Positions 22,059-32,608 are shown, numbered from the stretch's first letter. The stretch is 64,000 bases of DNA from CAVYEM01 sp963767635 (GCA_963767635.1 CAVYEM010000002.1:1-64000); one strand, 5' to 3'. Notes: generated by a model not told the origin, from the sequence alone. Numbers and translations are program-made.

Positions 22059-24873
22059 CTAGGGCATTCGCGTCGAGAGCACGAGCCGCCACGTCGCCGG
22101 CCCGAGCACGTTGCCCGTCGTCGCGCCCGTCTGTCCGCCGTAGAGCGCGATCGGGACGCCCCCGCCCGAAATCGGCAAGATTCCCGGATAGGCGTTGAAG
22201 ATGTTGTCGCCGGAGAGTTGTAAGTCAACCGTGCGCGTCACCGGATACCGCAGCGTCGCGTATGCGATACCGAACGGCGGCTCGTTGAGCGAGTTGTTGT
22301 TTCCGTAATAGGTGTCGCCAAGCGAGACGAACGCGCCGTTCGCAAAACGATACGACAGCTCGGCGTTGCCCTGCGAATACGGGATGCGCATGTTGCCGTT
22401 GTAGGACACGTTGTAGAATCCCACCGGGATGCCGTTGGTATTTTGGCCCGAAATGACGTTCAAATTCTGGTCCGGGGTGCAGCCGGGGCGCGGAATCGAG
22501 CAATAGAAGTAGGGCGGTAAGTCGTAATAGTAGCCGCGCTGCAGCGCTCCCGAAATATCGAAGCCCAGCCCCACGGTAGGCTCGCGCCGGAGCGACAGAC
22601 TCGATGCCCTCGAAGCGCGCGTTGCTGATGTTGGTGTTCGTCTGATTGAGGACCGGCGCGGAGGCGGGAGCTCCGGAAGGAGTGCAATTCCCCGTTTGTC
22701 CGCACGTTAGTCCGGTGTTGACCGTTTGCCCGAAGAACCGGTTGAAAAGGTTCGTCAGATACACGTCGCCTGAGACGATCGTGGTCTGATCTTTGAGCCG
22801 GACGTCGGTGCCGAGATCGTAGCCGAAGGCCGTTTCGGGCCGCAGGTTGCCGTTGCTCTGCGATTCGATCGCAACGCCGGTCGCTGAATCGTAGGCCGGC
22901 GTCGAAGTGATCTGGTTGAGCAGTCCCAGGTACGGCGGCGCGATCGCGCTGCCCAAGGCAAAGCGAACCGACGTGGCGGCGTTCGGCCGGAAGGTCAAAC
23001 CGAGGCGCGGGTCGTCGTGCTGGTTTTTGGTCGTTGCGAAGAAGACGCCGGTTCCGTACTGCGCATCTGCCTGCGTGTTGCAACCGGTCGCAACTTGATC
23101 GGCGCAGCCGATCGGGTACGTGCTGCTGTAAGTGTTGTAATAGTTGCTCAGCGTCGCGTCGAGCTTCGGGCTGAGGAAGAAATGCCCGCGCAGCAGGTAC
23201 GTCGTGAGCACCTGCGACGTGCCGGGGGGCAGACTGAAAGAATAGCCGGACGGTCCGATCGTGTAGTCGGTGCTCTGCGCCCACGTGCGATCCGCCGAAA
23301 ACGTGAGCAGATCGTTCGATCCGAGCGGATGCTGAATCTCGAACGAGCCGCCGGTCAGCTTGTCGGTTTCGGGCTCTTCGTAGAGATCGGAGTATCCGAC
23401 GGTCGCCGGCGTCCCGTTGAAGGTTTGGTTGATGTTGCCCGAACCCGAGGAGGCGCCGTAGAGCGTGGCGTTGTTGTAATCAAGCGCGTCGGAATTGAGG
23501 CCTTGATATTGATATCTGGAAACCGTCGCGTGGTAATAGCGCCCGATGACCGTATCCTTGCCCAGCGTCGTGGACGCTTCGGCTTGAAAGATCGGCTCGT
23601 TGTTGAATTCGCCGCTGTAGGCACCGGGGTAAACCGTCGCAACTTGGATGGGCCCGGGGGACAGCGAGCCCGTGTAGCCGGCGCCCGGGATGAATTGCGC
23701 GTTGATGAAGTCGGACGTATTTCCGTTCTGATCGGCGTAGGACTGCCCGCCGAGATAACTGAGCGTGACCGCGGTCGCCGATGAGAGCTTATAGCGCAGT
23801 TTGACGAGTTCGGCGGTCTGATCCAGGTTGCCATACAACTGATAGCAGCACGCCAGCAGCGGATACTGCGTAGTCAGCTTGCTCGCGGTGTTTCCGATGT
23901 GCGTCTGGCCGGTATCGCCGGACAACGTGCCGCCGTTGAACGTGCCGTAGCTCGGATCGTAGTACACGCCCCTGCCGTTCAGCGCCGAGACGTTGTTTTG
24001 CGTTGCGAAGTCCACGATGAATCCCAGGCGGCCGAGCGTATCGGAAAAGCTCAAGTTGCTCAGCGTTCCGCCATGGTTGTCGAAGCCGAAGAGGACTTGC
24101 GGCGAGGGAGTCAGGGTCGGATCCTTCGTGCGGAAATTGGTCGTGCCGCCGATGGCGTTGTTGACGACCGGTGCGTCGGCGCCGGGCCCTTTGACGACTT
24201 CGATGTTGCTGAACATGAAGTCGTTGAGGAACGTCGTGACGTTGTCGCCGTATTGCCCGACGGAAATGTAGTGGCCGTCGATCAGCGATGCCGTCTCGTA
24301 GGACGTGGCGCCGCGAATGTTCGGAATCGTGATGGAGCCCGGCGACGCACCGTTGGAGGAGTTCGACGGGAACGAAATCTGCAACCCGGGTACCTGGCTG
24401 AGCACGCGCGTGACTTGCGGCTGGGCCTGGTCGATGAACGTTTGGGTCGTAACGACGTTCACCGAGGCCGGAGCCGTGTTGAGCCCGCGCCCGGTCGTGC
24501 GCACGCTGGCGATCGTACGCAGTGACGAGAACGTTGCGGTGCCCATGCGCACCGCCAGGGTCGACGTTTGCCCGGCCAGCACGGCGATGTCGTTTTGAAC
24601 CGCGCTCGTGTAGCCGGCTTTCGCGACCGACACGACGTAAATGCCCGGCGTCACGCTGGCGAACGAAAAGGCGCCCTTCTGGTCCGTCTGAGTCGTTTGA
24701 ACGCTAGGTCCGCGAAGAACGACCGAGGCGGCCGGGATGGGGGCGCCGGTTTCGTCGAGAACCGTGCCGCTCACCGATGCCGGCGCGGACTGGGCGGACG
24801 CGCGCAGCGGAGGCGCGCAGAGTATGAAAAGCGCGGCGATTGCTATGGCAACGGACGCGAACCATTTGTGCAT
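22059..24873 (-). CDS. TonB-dependent receptor with carboxypeptidase-regulatory domain (one frameshift)
   Basis: ~940 residues. Start ATG 24873 is chosen because GGAGGAAT lies just upstream and a signal peptide follows (MHKWFASVAIAIAALFILCA); the frame stays open further upstream without these. A carboxypeptidase-like domain (SVSGTVLDETGAPIPAASVV) precedes the plug (SVNVVTTQTFIDQAQPQVTR, then VPGLQISFPSNSS) and a long barrel with LPPGTSQVLTTYLLRGHF-type strands. It differs from the two receptors at 1934 and 6033 and is probably for another substrate. An extra A at 22599 (GAGCTG read as GAGTCTG on the coding strand) shifts the frame; afterwards SLRREPTVGLGFDISG and the terminal barrel strands follow. 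Confidence 0.85.
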
Positions 24874-25257
24874 GTCGATTCCTCCACGGGAGTGAACGTG
24901 AAGCGGCTGCGGGCGGCTTTCGTGGGCCATGATTGCCGTCCCCGCCATTGAAGCGATCTCCTCGTCAGTCTGGTTTTGTCGCGGTGCAGATTGACACAGG
25001 TGCACGTTCTTGTACTGGCACTACTTTGTGTTCGTTCATGGCGGCGGGCCGGCGCATGCAGCGACCACTCCGGCGGTCCCAGCCAAAGCCAAAGCCTCAA
25101 CCAGAGTGGCATGCTGTAGTGACGGCCAAGTTATTGCGGTAGCGGAAGGAGTATCGTCTAGTGCTCATGGAGTAGGTGCAGGCTAGTCTTCCGACGGGTA
25201 GAGCACGAATTGTGCTTACTGCGCCCTGTAACAGGCGCGGAACTTTAAGGAATATAT
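24874..25257. other. 384-bp intergenic region between divergent genes
   Basis: No convincing gene. It must hold the promoter and leader of the TonB receptor (minus) and of the lipoprotein gene (plus). Two hairpins are visible: AGCAC-GAATT-GTGCT at 25202-25216 and a GC-rich stem at about 25221-25238 just before the AAGGAAT ribosome-binding site of the lipoprotein gene. The part from ~25140 to 25260 is less GC-rich than its surroundings. Confidence 0.4.
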
Positions 25258-25602
25258 ATGGTGAGCGTTTGTAGATCCAAGTTCGTATCCTTGATGCTTT
25301 TTGGATTAAGCGGAATGGTCGCCGGTTGTAGTGGGGGAAGCCAGACTTCCAATACTTCGATGCCGGCCATGCGCTTACCTGAGACGTCGACGATCAAGGG
25401 TCCGTTCACCGAAAGAATTGCCGGCCAGAAGATTTACTACGCTCACGTTTCGTTGCGGGTACCGGGCGAAATTGTGTCGGGGACGGCTTCGCGTATTATA
25501 TCTGACAACGGACATCTTATGATTTATGCCGGTAAGGCGGGCCTGCACTTTGTTGCTGACAGCACCAATAGTCGTGAATCGAGCATCACAATACAGCCGT
25601 AA
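25258..25602 (+). CDS. Small putative lipoprotein, unknown function
   Basis: 114 residues, ATG preceded by AAGGAATATAT. The N-terminus is a lipoprotein signal with lipobox VAGC (LFGLSGMVAGCSGG), so the mature protein should be membrane-anchored with Cys23 at its N-terminus. The rest is Ser/Thr rich with a few beta-type segments (KIYYAHVSLRVPGEIVSGTA). No family recognised. Codon use is less GC-biased than in neighbouring genes, which may mean recent acquisition or weak selection. Confidence 0.55.
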   Translation: MVSVCRSKFVSLMLFGLSGMVAGCSGGSQTSNTSMPAMRLPETSTIKGPFTERIAGQKIYYAHVSLRVPGEIVSGTASRIISDNGHLMIYAGKAGLHFVADSTNSRESSITIQP

Positions 25603-25755
25603 TGATGGACGCGTTATGCAATGTGCGAAATTCGTCCGTGGTCCTCGCACCTCGCTTTTGGCCGGCATGCATCGGTATGACGGCGCGTCGTTCCGCGCGC
25701 TCGGTTGTCAAAAAAGGTCAATCGTTCGTTGTAAGGGCGTTGCCGAAACGCCAGG

Positions 25756-26349
25756 CTAGAGTACGGCGTCGTATGTCGGACTTACTTCAACGCAGGTCTG
25801 CGCAGCCTCGTCGAACGCGTGAAACCGTTCGATCGGATGCGCGTAGACGTGAAGCGTGGTAACGCCGCCGTCACCCGCAACGCAGCGGTGGAGGTGCACG
25901 TCGTCCTGGCGGTAGTCGATTGCACCCGCGCCCAGCAGCTCTCGTCCCTCCAAACGGATGCGCGCGTGGCCGGCGCTCGTTCCCGCGTCGTAGCGAAGAT
26001 AATTTTCTATGCCCATCGTGCCGTTTGAGACGGCAAACCAGCAGTGCGCGCCGCCGTGATCGTGAATGGAGCTGACGCAGCCGGAACGCCAGTGCAGCAC
26101 CAGAATCTCGAAGAGTTCGCTTTTGTGAAGCAGCGTTCGCGCATACGTGCGATGCGCATCGCGCAAGGGCGGCACGGGAATTGCCGAAGCGATGCCGTTC
26201 ACCGAGCCCAGCCACCGAACGACCTCCGCGTTCGTGCCCTCACCACTCCGCGCGCGGCGCAAGCTCTGGGCCAGTTCTGCGATCGGTCCGCGAACGCCAT
26301 CCAGCATGCCGGAAAAGTCCCGTTTGAACGGGCGATTCCCCTGCTTCAC
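25756..26349 (-). CDS. Cysteine dioxygenase family protein (cupin)
   Basis: 197 residues. The cupin metal-binding motif is visible: SIHDHGGAHCWFAVSNGTMGIENY (the His pair in HDH) and the third His in TTLHVYAHPIERF. The spacing fits thiol dioxygenases of the cysteine dioxygenase type, which oxidise cysteine or related thiols to sulfinates with non-haem iron. The start overlaps the stop of the upstream aldo/keto reductase, so it is the last gene of the selD-glpK-glpD operon. The true thiol substrate cannot be told. Confidence 0.8.
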   Translation of the reverse strand: MKQGNRPFKRDFSGMLDGVRGPIAELAQSLRRARSGEGTNAEVVRWLGSVNGIASAIPVPPLRDAHRTYARTLLHKSELFEILVLHWRSGCVSSIHDHGGAHCWFAVSNGTMGIENYLRYDAGTSAGHARIRLEGRELLGAGAIDYRQDDVHLHRCVAGDGGVTTLHVYAHPIERFHAFDEAAQTCVEVSPTYDAVL

Positions 26350-27323
26350 GCCGAAGGCTGCGGGTATCGCTCACCGCTGGGAGCCGGCAACGCATCCAGA
26401 TCGCGCATGTCCTGGGCGCTCAGCCGCACGTCCGCCGCCGCCACGTTTTGCCGTAGGTACTCCGCGTGTTTGGTTCCCGGAATCGGAATCGTTACGGGGC
26501 TTTTTGCCAGGAGCCACGCGAGCGCGACTTGCCCTGCGCTCGCACCGGCGCGTTCCCCGATGCGCTGCACGCGATCGACGATCGCGCGGTTGTGTTCGAA
26601 CGTCTCGCTGGCAAAGCGTGGAAGCCTGGCGCGAAAGTCGTTACCGGCGATATCCGACCGCTGCAGCTTTCCGGTGAGCATTCCGCGGCCCAGCGGTGAA
26701 TATGCGAGCAACGCCACGTCGTGCCGTTCGCACCACGGCAGAATCTGCGCTTCGACGTTCCGCTCGAACAACGAGTACTCCGACTGCAGCGAGGCAATCG
26801 GGTGCACGCGGACAGCGCGTTCGAGCGTCGCAACGTCGACTTCGGAGAGCCCGATCGCCCGAACTTTGCCGGCAGCGACGAGCTGCGACATCGCCTCCAC
26901 GCTCTCTTCGATCGCAACGTTCGGATCCACGCGGTGCAATTGATAGAGATCGATGATCTCGATGCCGAGCCGCCGCAGCGAAGCATCGCAAGCATCACGA
27001 ATGTGCTGCGGAGTTCCGTCGCGCTGCATATCGAAGTTCTCGGGATCGCCGTGCACGACGATTCCGCATTTGGTCGCCACGACGACTTCGCCGCGGCGTG
27101 CGCCCAGGACTTTGCCGACGAGCTGCTCGTTGGTGAACGGTCCGTACATGTCGGCCGTATCGAAAAGCGTGACGCCCGCATCGATCGCCTCGTTGAGCAG
27201 CGCGATGGCTTCGTCTTCGTTTTCGGCGGAAACCGGCCGGCCGTACGCCCAGGTCAATCCCATGCACCCGTAACCGATTTCGGACGAAACGATGCCCGAG
27301 GATCCCAATCTTCGTGACTTCAT
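26346..27323 (-). CDS. Aldo/keto reductase
   Basis: 325 residues from ATG 27323 (MKSRRLGSSGIVSSEIGYGC); this start overlaps the glpD stop by 4 bases. TIM-barrel AKR motifs: GVTLFDTADMYG with the catalytic Asp and Tyr, VVVATKCG with the catalytic Lys, the LYQLHR strand with the active-site His, and the C-terminal NADPH-binding IPIPGTKHAEYLRQN. It reduces aldehydes or ketones with NADPH in the cytoplasm. It resembles the AKR13/YakC-like group. Next to glycerol-3-phosphate genes it may act on a triose-derived carbonyl, which is inference. Confidence 0.9.
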   Translation of the reverse strand: MKSRRLGSSGIVSSEIGYGCMGLTWAYGRPVSAENEDEAIALLNEAIDAGVTLFDTADMYGPFTNEQLVGKVLGARRGEVVVATKCGIVVHGDPENFDMQRDGTPQHIRDACDASLRRLGIEIIDLYQLHRVDPNVAIEESVEAMSQLVAAGKVRAIGLSEVDVATLERAVRVHPIASLQSEYSLFERNVEAQILPWCERHDVALLAYSPLGRGMLTGKLQRSDIAGNDFRARLPRFASETFEHNRAIVDRVQRIGERAGASAGQVALAWLLAKSPVTIPIPGTKHAEYLRQNVAAADVRLSAQDMRDLDALPAPSGERYPQPSA

Positions 27324-28759
27324 ACCACCGTATACCGCCGCACCACCTCGTCGAATCTCTGCAGCTGATCCAGCCGCCACGCGCTTGCGCGTCCGAGCGC
27401 GCGCGTCAGCACGTCCGCGGCCGCGGGAGTCTGCGTCCGCGCTTGCGCAGCATCGAAGATCAGCGTACGCCGGCGCCGCGCGAGCACGTCTTCGAGGCAG
27501 CGCGCCATTTCGTGACGGACGGCATGTTCGTCGCTGGGAACGAGCGGCACGTCACGCAAGCGCAGGTCGCGCGTGCGGCAGGCTGATGCTGCAAGACCCG
27601 CTGCGGCCGCAGCGGCGTCGACGGCGTCCTGCGCCATCTGCCGGTACGTCGTCCATTTGCCGCCGGCCACGGTAATAAGTCCGGAAGGCGCGACGTCGAT
27701 TAGGTGCTCGCGCGAGAGTGCCGCGGTAGTTGCAGCGCTTCGTCGAATCAGCGGGCGCAGCCCGGCAAACGCGCTTGCGACGTCGCTGCGGCGCACCGGC
27801 GGATCGACGTAGGCGTTGAGCGCACTGAGCATGTCGTCGATTTCGTCCGAAGACGGCAGCGGCTGCGAAGCCGCCGATTGGACGGCGACGTCGGTCGTTC
27901 CCACGAGCACGCGGCCGTGCCACGGCAACGCGAACAGCACGCGGCCGTCCGGCGTACGCGGCACCAGCAAGGCCGTTTCGCGCAATTCGACCGCCTGCGC
28001 GCGAACGACGAGGTGCGAGCCGCGGCTGAATGCCAGGAGCGGCGCGGCATGCGGACGATCTTGCGCACGCAGGTCGTCGGCGAACACACCGGTCGCATTG
28101 ATGACGGCATGGGCGTGGACCGCGAAGCGTTCGCCCGACTCGCAATCGATCGCCGAGGTTCCGCATACGCCGGTGCTGCAGTGCAACAGACGATCGGCGC
28201 GCACGTAGTTGGCGATTGCCGCGCCGCGATCGACGGCGGTCTGCGCGATCGCAACGGCAAGGCGGGCGTCGTCGAATTGCGCATCCCAATATATGATCGC
28301 TCCGCGCAGATCGCGCTTGCGTAGGCTTGGAACGGCGCGCACCGCATCATCTGCGTGCGCGAGGATGCGCGTGTGCGCGAGCTCTCGGCGACCGGCAAGC
28401 GCGGCGTACAGACGCAGACCCGCAGCGAAATACGCGAACTGCGGCCACGTGTAAGCCGGAACGAGCAGCGGCAGCGGGCGCACCAGGCCCGGCGCATTGC
28501 GCAGCAATCGGCCGCGTTCGCGCAGCGCCTGGCGAACCAGTGCGATATTGCCTTGCTGCAAATAGCGCACGCCGCCGTGAACGAGTTTGGTCGACCGGCT
28601 CGATGTTTCGCCCGCGAAATCGCCGCGTTCCACGAGCGCGGTGCGATATCCGCGCGCGGCCGCGTCGAGCGCACAACCCAATCCCGTTGCGCCGCCGCCG
28701 ACGACGAGCACGTCGAATTGTTCGTCTCGCAGCCGCTGCAGGCCGCGCTCACGGTTCAC
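27320..28759 (-). CDS. glpD: Aerobic glycerol-3-phosphate dehydrogenase
   Basis: 479 residues from GTG 28759, which shares its G with the glpK stop TAG; the long open frame upstream is only the shadow of glpK. FAD-binding Rossmann motif FDVLVVGGGATGLGCALDAA near the N-terminus, then the GlpD/GlpA signature ETSSRSTKLVHGGVRYLQQG, and GGKWTTYRQMAQDAVDAA near the C-terminus, all characteristic of FAD-dependent glycerol-3-phosphate dehydrogenase. The enzyme oxidises glycerol-3-phosphate to dihydroxyacetone phosphate at the inner face of the membrane and passes electrons to quinone. Placed directly after glpK, as expected for glycerol use. Confidence 0.93.
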   Translation of the reverse strand: MNRERGLQRLRDEQFDVLVVGGGATGLGCALDAAARGYRTALVERGDFAGETSSRSTKLVHGGVRYLQQGNIALVRQALRERGRLLRNAPGLVRPLPLLVPAYTWPQFAYFAAGLRLYAALAGRRELAHTRILAHADDAVRAVPSLRKRDLRGAIIYWDAQFDDARLAVAIAQTAVDRGAAIANYVRADRLLHCSTGVCGTSAIDCESGERFAVHAHAVINATGVFADDLRAQDRPHAAPLLAFSRGSHLVVRAQAVELRETALLVPRTPDGRVLFALPWHGRVLVGTTDVAVQSAASQPLPSSDEIDDMLSALNAYVDPPVRRSDVASAFAGLRPLIRRSAATTAALSREHLIDVAPSGLITVAGGKWTTYRQMAQDAVDAAAAAAGLAASACRTRDLRLRDVPLVPSDEHAVRHEMARCLEDVLARRRRTLIFDAAQARTQTPAAADVLTRALGRASAWRLDQLQRFDEVVRRYTVV

Positions 28760-30281
28760 TACGACCAGCGCCGGCTGCGCTCGACGGCATCGTGCCAGCG
28801 ATCCATCAGCGCGGCGCGACGTTGGAGACTCATCGCGGGGACGAAACGCGCTTCTTCCCGCCACGCCGCCGACACTTCTTCGAGGTTCGTCCAATAGCCG
28901 ATCTGCAGCCCGGCCAAAAAGGCCGCGCCCAGCGCCGTGATTTGCGTCACGAACGGCCGCACGACGGGCACGCCGAGCACGTCGGCTTGAAACTGCATCG
29001 CGAGCCCGTTGGCGGCTGCACCGCCGTCGACGCGCAGCTGCGCCGGCCGAACTCCGGAATCGCCTTCCATCGCGGCAATGACGTCGGCGCTTTGGAACGC
29101 GATCGATTCGAGCGCCGCGCGCGCGACGTGCGCACGTGTTGTTCCACGCGTAATCCCCACGATCGTCGCGCGAGCGCGCGGATCCCAGTACGGTGCGCCC
29201 AAGCCCGTGAATGCCGGAACGAAATACACCCCACCCGTATCTTCCACTTCCCGCGCCAGCGCTTCGATCTCCGCGGCATGCGCGATGAGGCCGAGTCCAT
29301 CTCGCAGCCATTGCACCGCCGCCCCGGCCGCAAACACCGAGCCTTCCAACGCATACGCCGTCTCACCCGATCCCAGTGTCCAAGCGATCGTCGTGAGCAA
29401 GCCGTGCCGGCTGGTGATGGGCTGCGCGCCCGTGTTGAGCATGAGAAACGAACCGGTGCCGTACGTGTTTTTCGCCAGACCGCGGAGCAAAGCAGGCTTG
29501 TCCGAACAGTGCGGCTTGCTGATCGCCGGCAACGCCGCAAATTCGCAGCCGGGATCCGAACAGCGGCTTCTCGGCGGCGCCGAAATCCGCCGTGCAGGGC
29601 AGAACCTGCGGCAACACGGCGCGCGGAACGTTGAAGTCGCGGCAGAGTTCGTCGCTCCACGCGCGGCGGTGAATGTCGAAGAGCAGCGTGCGGGCGGCAT
29701 TCGTGACGTCCGTTACGTGACGAGCACCGCCGGTCAAGTTCCAAATCAGCCACGAGTCCACGGTCCCGAATGCAAGCTCGCCGCGCTGCGCGCGTTCTCG
29801 TGCACCCGGGATGCGATCGAGCAGCCAAACCAATTTCGTCGCCGAGAAATACGGATCGATCAGCAGCCCGGTTTGCTCGGCAACGCGCTGTTCCAGGCCG
29901 CGCGCGCGCCAATCTTCACACATGCTCGCGGTTCGCCGGTCCTGCCAAACGATCGCGTTGCAGAGCGGTTTACCCGTGCGGCGATCCCATAGGAGGGTCG
30001 TTTCGCGCTGATTCGCAATGCCGATCGCCGCAACGCGGCTCGCCGGCATGCGCGCCGCGCGCAATGCCTCGCGCGCGGTTTGCAGTCTGCGATTGCCACA
30101 GCACTTCGGGATCGTGCTCTACCCAGCCGGGTTCGGGAAAATGCTGCGCAAACTCACGCTGCGCGAACCCGATCGTCTCTCCGGCAGCGTTGACGACGAG
30201 CGCACGCGAGCTCGTCGTTCCTTGGTCCAGCGCCAGAATGACGTGCGAATCGCGCAGATCAGTGGACGGCGATGCCCTCAC
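28759..30281 (-). CDS. glpK: Glycerol kinase (two single-base frameshifts)
   Basis: ~506 residues after correction. GTG 30281 overlaps the end of selD by 23 bases and has GGAAAGG upstream. FGGY-kinase motifs: ILALDQGTTSSRALVV with the catalytic phosphate loop, GWVEHDPEVLW, IGIANQRETTLLWD, GVAGDQQAALFGQ, and the FGGY signature region GGVYFVPAFTGLGAPYWDP. The frame breaks twice: at 30086 an extra base sits inside CAGCTG (WQSQ-LQTAREALRA resumes), and near 29480 an extra base in CCGGGT (FAPGLAKNTYGTG resumes). The enzyme phosphorylates glycerol for GlpD. Confidence 0.92.
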
Positions 30282-31296
30282 CGTCGCGCACCTTTCCGAT
30301 GACGGTGCAAAGCGCGCGCGCGCCTCCAAGCGCCTGCGCAAACGTCTGCAGCCTGTGCGCAGGCAAACTGATCAGCAAGCCGCCCGAAGTTTGCGCATCC
30401 GACAACGCGACGCGCAGCGCCGGCGAGACTCCGTCGGCAAAATCGGTGAAGTCCGCGTGCAGCGCCGCGTTGTCCTTGCTGCCGCCGGGAACGATGCCGC
30501 GCTCGATCAGTTCGAGGACTCCCGGCATGATCGCAACCTTCGCGCTTTCGATCTCGAGCGCGACCGCGGAAGCGCGCGCCATCTCGGCAGCGTGGCCGAG
30601 CAGTCCGTAGCCGGTGACGTCGGTGGCGGCATGCGCGTGCGCTTGCAGCATTGCCGCGGCGGCGCGATCGTTGAGCGCGATCATCCATGCAACGGCTTCT
30701 TCCATCGCGCGCTCGTCGATGGCGCCGCGCTGCAGCGCGGTTGCCAGAATGCCCGTCCCGAGCGGCTTGGTAAGAATGAGAATGTCTCCGGGGCGGGCAC
30801 CCGCGTTGGTAACGACCGCGTTCGGGTCGATCGTTCCGAGCACTGCCATCCCGTATTTTGGTTCCGGATCTTTGATCGTGTGGCCGCCCACTATCGCGAC
30901 GCCGGCTTGCCGCGCAACCTCCGCGCCGCCTTCCAGGATGCGCTGCAGTATCGCCACGTCGAGCGTTCCGATTGGAAACGCGGCGATATTCAGCGCGCTG
31001 ATCGGCACGCCGCCCATCGCGTACACGTCGGAAAGCGCGTTGGCTGCAGCGATGCGGCCGAAATCGAACGGATCGTCGACGATGGGCGTGAAAAAGTCGA
31101 CGGTCTGCACCAGTGCCAAATCGTCTCGCAGCTTGTACACGCCCGCGTCGTCGGAGGTACCGTAGCCCACTAGGACGCGTTCGTTCGCCGGTGCGGGCAA
31201 GCGGCGCAAGACCTGCGCCAGCTCGGCAGAGCCGAGTTTACTCGCTCAACCCGCGCAGGTCGATAATGCCGTCAGCCGGACGCGTTCGAGTTCCAT
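30259..31296 (-). CDS. selD: Selenide, water dikinase (SelD) containing in-frame UGA selenocysteine at residue 17
   Basis: 345 residues if the TGA at 31248-31246 is read as selenocysteine. Starting at ATG 31296 the protein is MELERVRLTALSTCAG-U-ASKLGSAELAQ. E. coli SelD has its essential Cys at residue 17 after RLT-x-x-S-x-x-x-G, and the Sec here is at residue 17 too; CxxU is formed with Cys14. Downstream are VGYGTSDDAGVYKL (ATP site), AAANALSDVYAMGG and VGGHTIKDPEPKYGM, all SelD hallmarks. Starting at the first codon after the TGA region would drop the catalytic residue. SelD makes selenophosphate from selenide and ATP. The gene leads the glpK-glpD operon. No selA, selB or selC was seen in the window. 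Confidence 0.9.
31222..31248 (-). promoter_or_regulatory. UGA codon plus SECIS-like hairpin in selD
   Basis: The TGA (31248-31246) is followed after 9 bases by a perfect 6-bp stem CTCGGC / GCCGAG with loop TCT (31236-31222 on the minus strand). Bacterial selenocysteine insertion elements are stem-loops within coding sequence shortly after the UGA, with the apical loop some 16-37 bases away; here the loop starts 16 bases after the UGA. SelB binding cannot be judged from sequence. Confidence 0.55.
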
Positions 31297-31380
31297 GGCA
31301 GGCGCTTCGCTTCCGGACGTGCATGCTCCGCCGAGTATGTTTCGGGGGCGCGCGCACGGCTTGCGTGTAAGTACGGGACC

Positions 31381-32608
31381 GTGAAAAAGAATCTGCTGTT
31401 CATTCCCGGCCCCGTTACCGTGCCCGAGCAGGTGCTGGCGGCAATGAGCAAGCCGCTCATCGACCACCGCGGGCCGCAATTTGCGGCGCTGGCAAAACGG
31501 ATCGACGAACAGCTGGCACCGATCTTCGGCTGCGGCCGCTCGAATATTCTGCTGCTGGGCTCTTCGGGGACGGGAGCCCTGGAGGCCGCGATCGCGTCGA
31601 CATTTTCGCCGGGAGACACCGTGCTGGCTGCTCCCGTGGGCGTTTTCGGCCGCCGGTTGATCGCGATCGCGCAAACGTACGGCATTCACGTCGATGCGCT
31701 CGAAACGCCTGCGGGCCACGCGCTCGATCCCCTCGCGCTCGCGCGGCGGCTTCGAGAAGATCGCGATCGCCGCTACAAGGGCATCCTGCTCACGCACAAC
31801 GAGACCTCCACAGGCGTGCAAAACGACATGGCGCAGCTCGCGCCCATCGTGGCACGAGCACGGCGCGCTCACGATCGTCGACTCCGTAAGCGGCCTGGGG
31901 GCCACGGACTTCCGGATGGACGAATGGGGCTACGACATCGTGGTGAGCGCTTCCCAAAAAGTCCTCGCTGCACCGCCCGGCGTTTCGATGGTGGCCGTGA
32001 GCCGGCGCGCATGGAAAGCGATCGAAGCCTCGAAGACGCCGCGCTTTTATTTCGATCTGCTCAAGGCGCGCGAATTCGCGCGTGCGGGACAGACGCCGTG
32101 GACGCCGCCCGTTTCGATTTTATTCGCGCTCGATGCCGCGCTGCGCCACTATCACGCCGAGGGCGCGGACAACGTTGCGCACCGGCACGAGATGTACGCG
32201 CGCGCGATTCGCGACGCGTTTACGGCGCTGGGCCTGAGCGTCTTCTCGCAACCCGGCGCGCATTCGGTAACGGTCGTCGCCGGTAACGTTCCCCAAGGCG
32301 TCGACGCAGCGACGCTGCTGCGAAAATTACGCGAAGAGCGCAACGTCTGCCTGTCCGGCGGACAGCTCGAACTCAAAGGTAAGATCGTGCGCATGGGGAC
32401 GATGGGCGACGTTTCGCAGACCGACGTGCTCGGTGCGCTGGGCGCGCTGGAGATTGCGCTGCTCGAATACAACGTTCCGGTTCGCGTGGGCGCCGGCGTG
32501 CAAGCCGCGCTGCGCGTGTTTCTGCACATGGCCGCCGGAACTAGACACGATGCCGAGCAAAGATCGGATGGACGAACGGACGCGCAAACCACGGCAGCGA
32601 TGCAATGA
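31381..32608 (+). CDS. Class V aminotransferase (alanine-glyoxylate / serine-pyruvate type), one frameshift
   Basis: ~409 residues. Start GTG 31381 gives MKKNLLFIPGPVTVPEQVL, the usual N-terminus of pyridoxal-phosphate subgroup IV enzymes (PGPVTVP). LLLGSSGTGALEAAI binds the cofactor phosphate. The Schiff-base Lys is in VVSASQKVLAAPPGVSM. An extra base near 31850 shifts the frame; WHEHGALTIVDSVSGLGATD follows directly. Family members transaminate alanine, serine or phosphoserine against glyoxylate or pyruvate. The glyoxylate-shunt genes at 51.6 kb make a glyoxylate link possible but unproven. The 3' end overlaps convergent cvpA. Confidence 0.88.

Noticed and set aside
27320..29311. 663-aa continuous frame extending glpD to 29311
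   Set aside because: The first ~184 codons are the antisense-frame shadow of glpK; the GlpD fold begins at GTG 28759 which overlaps the glpK stop.
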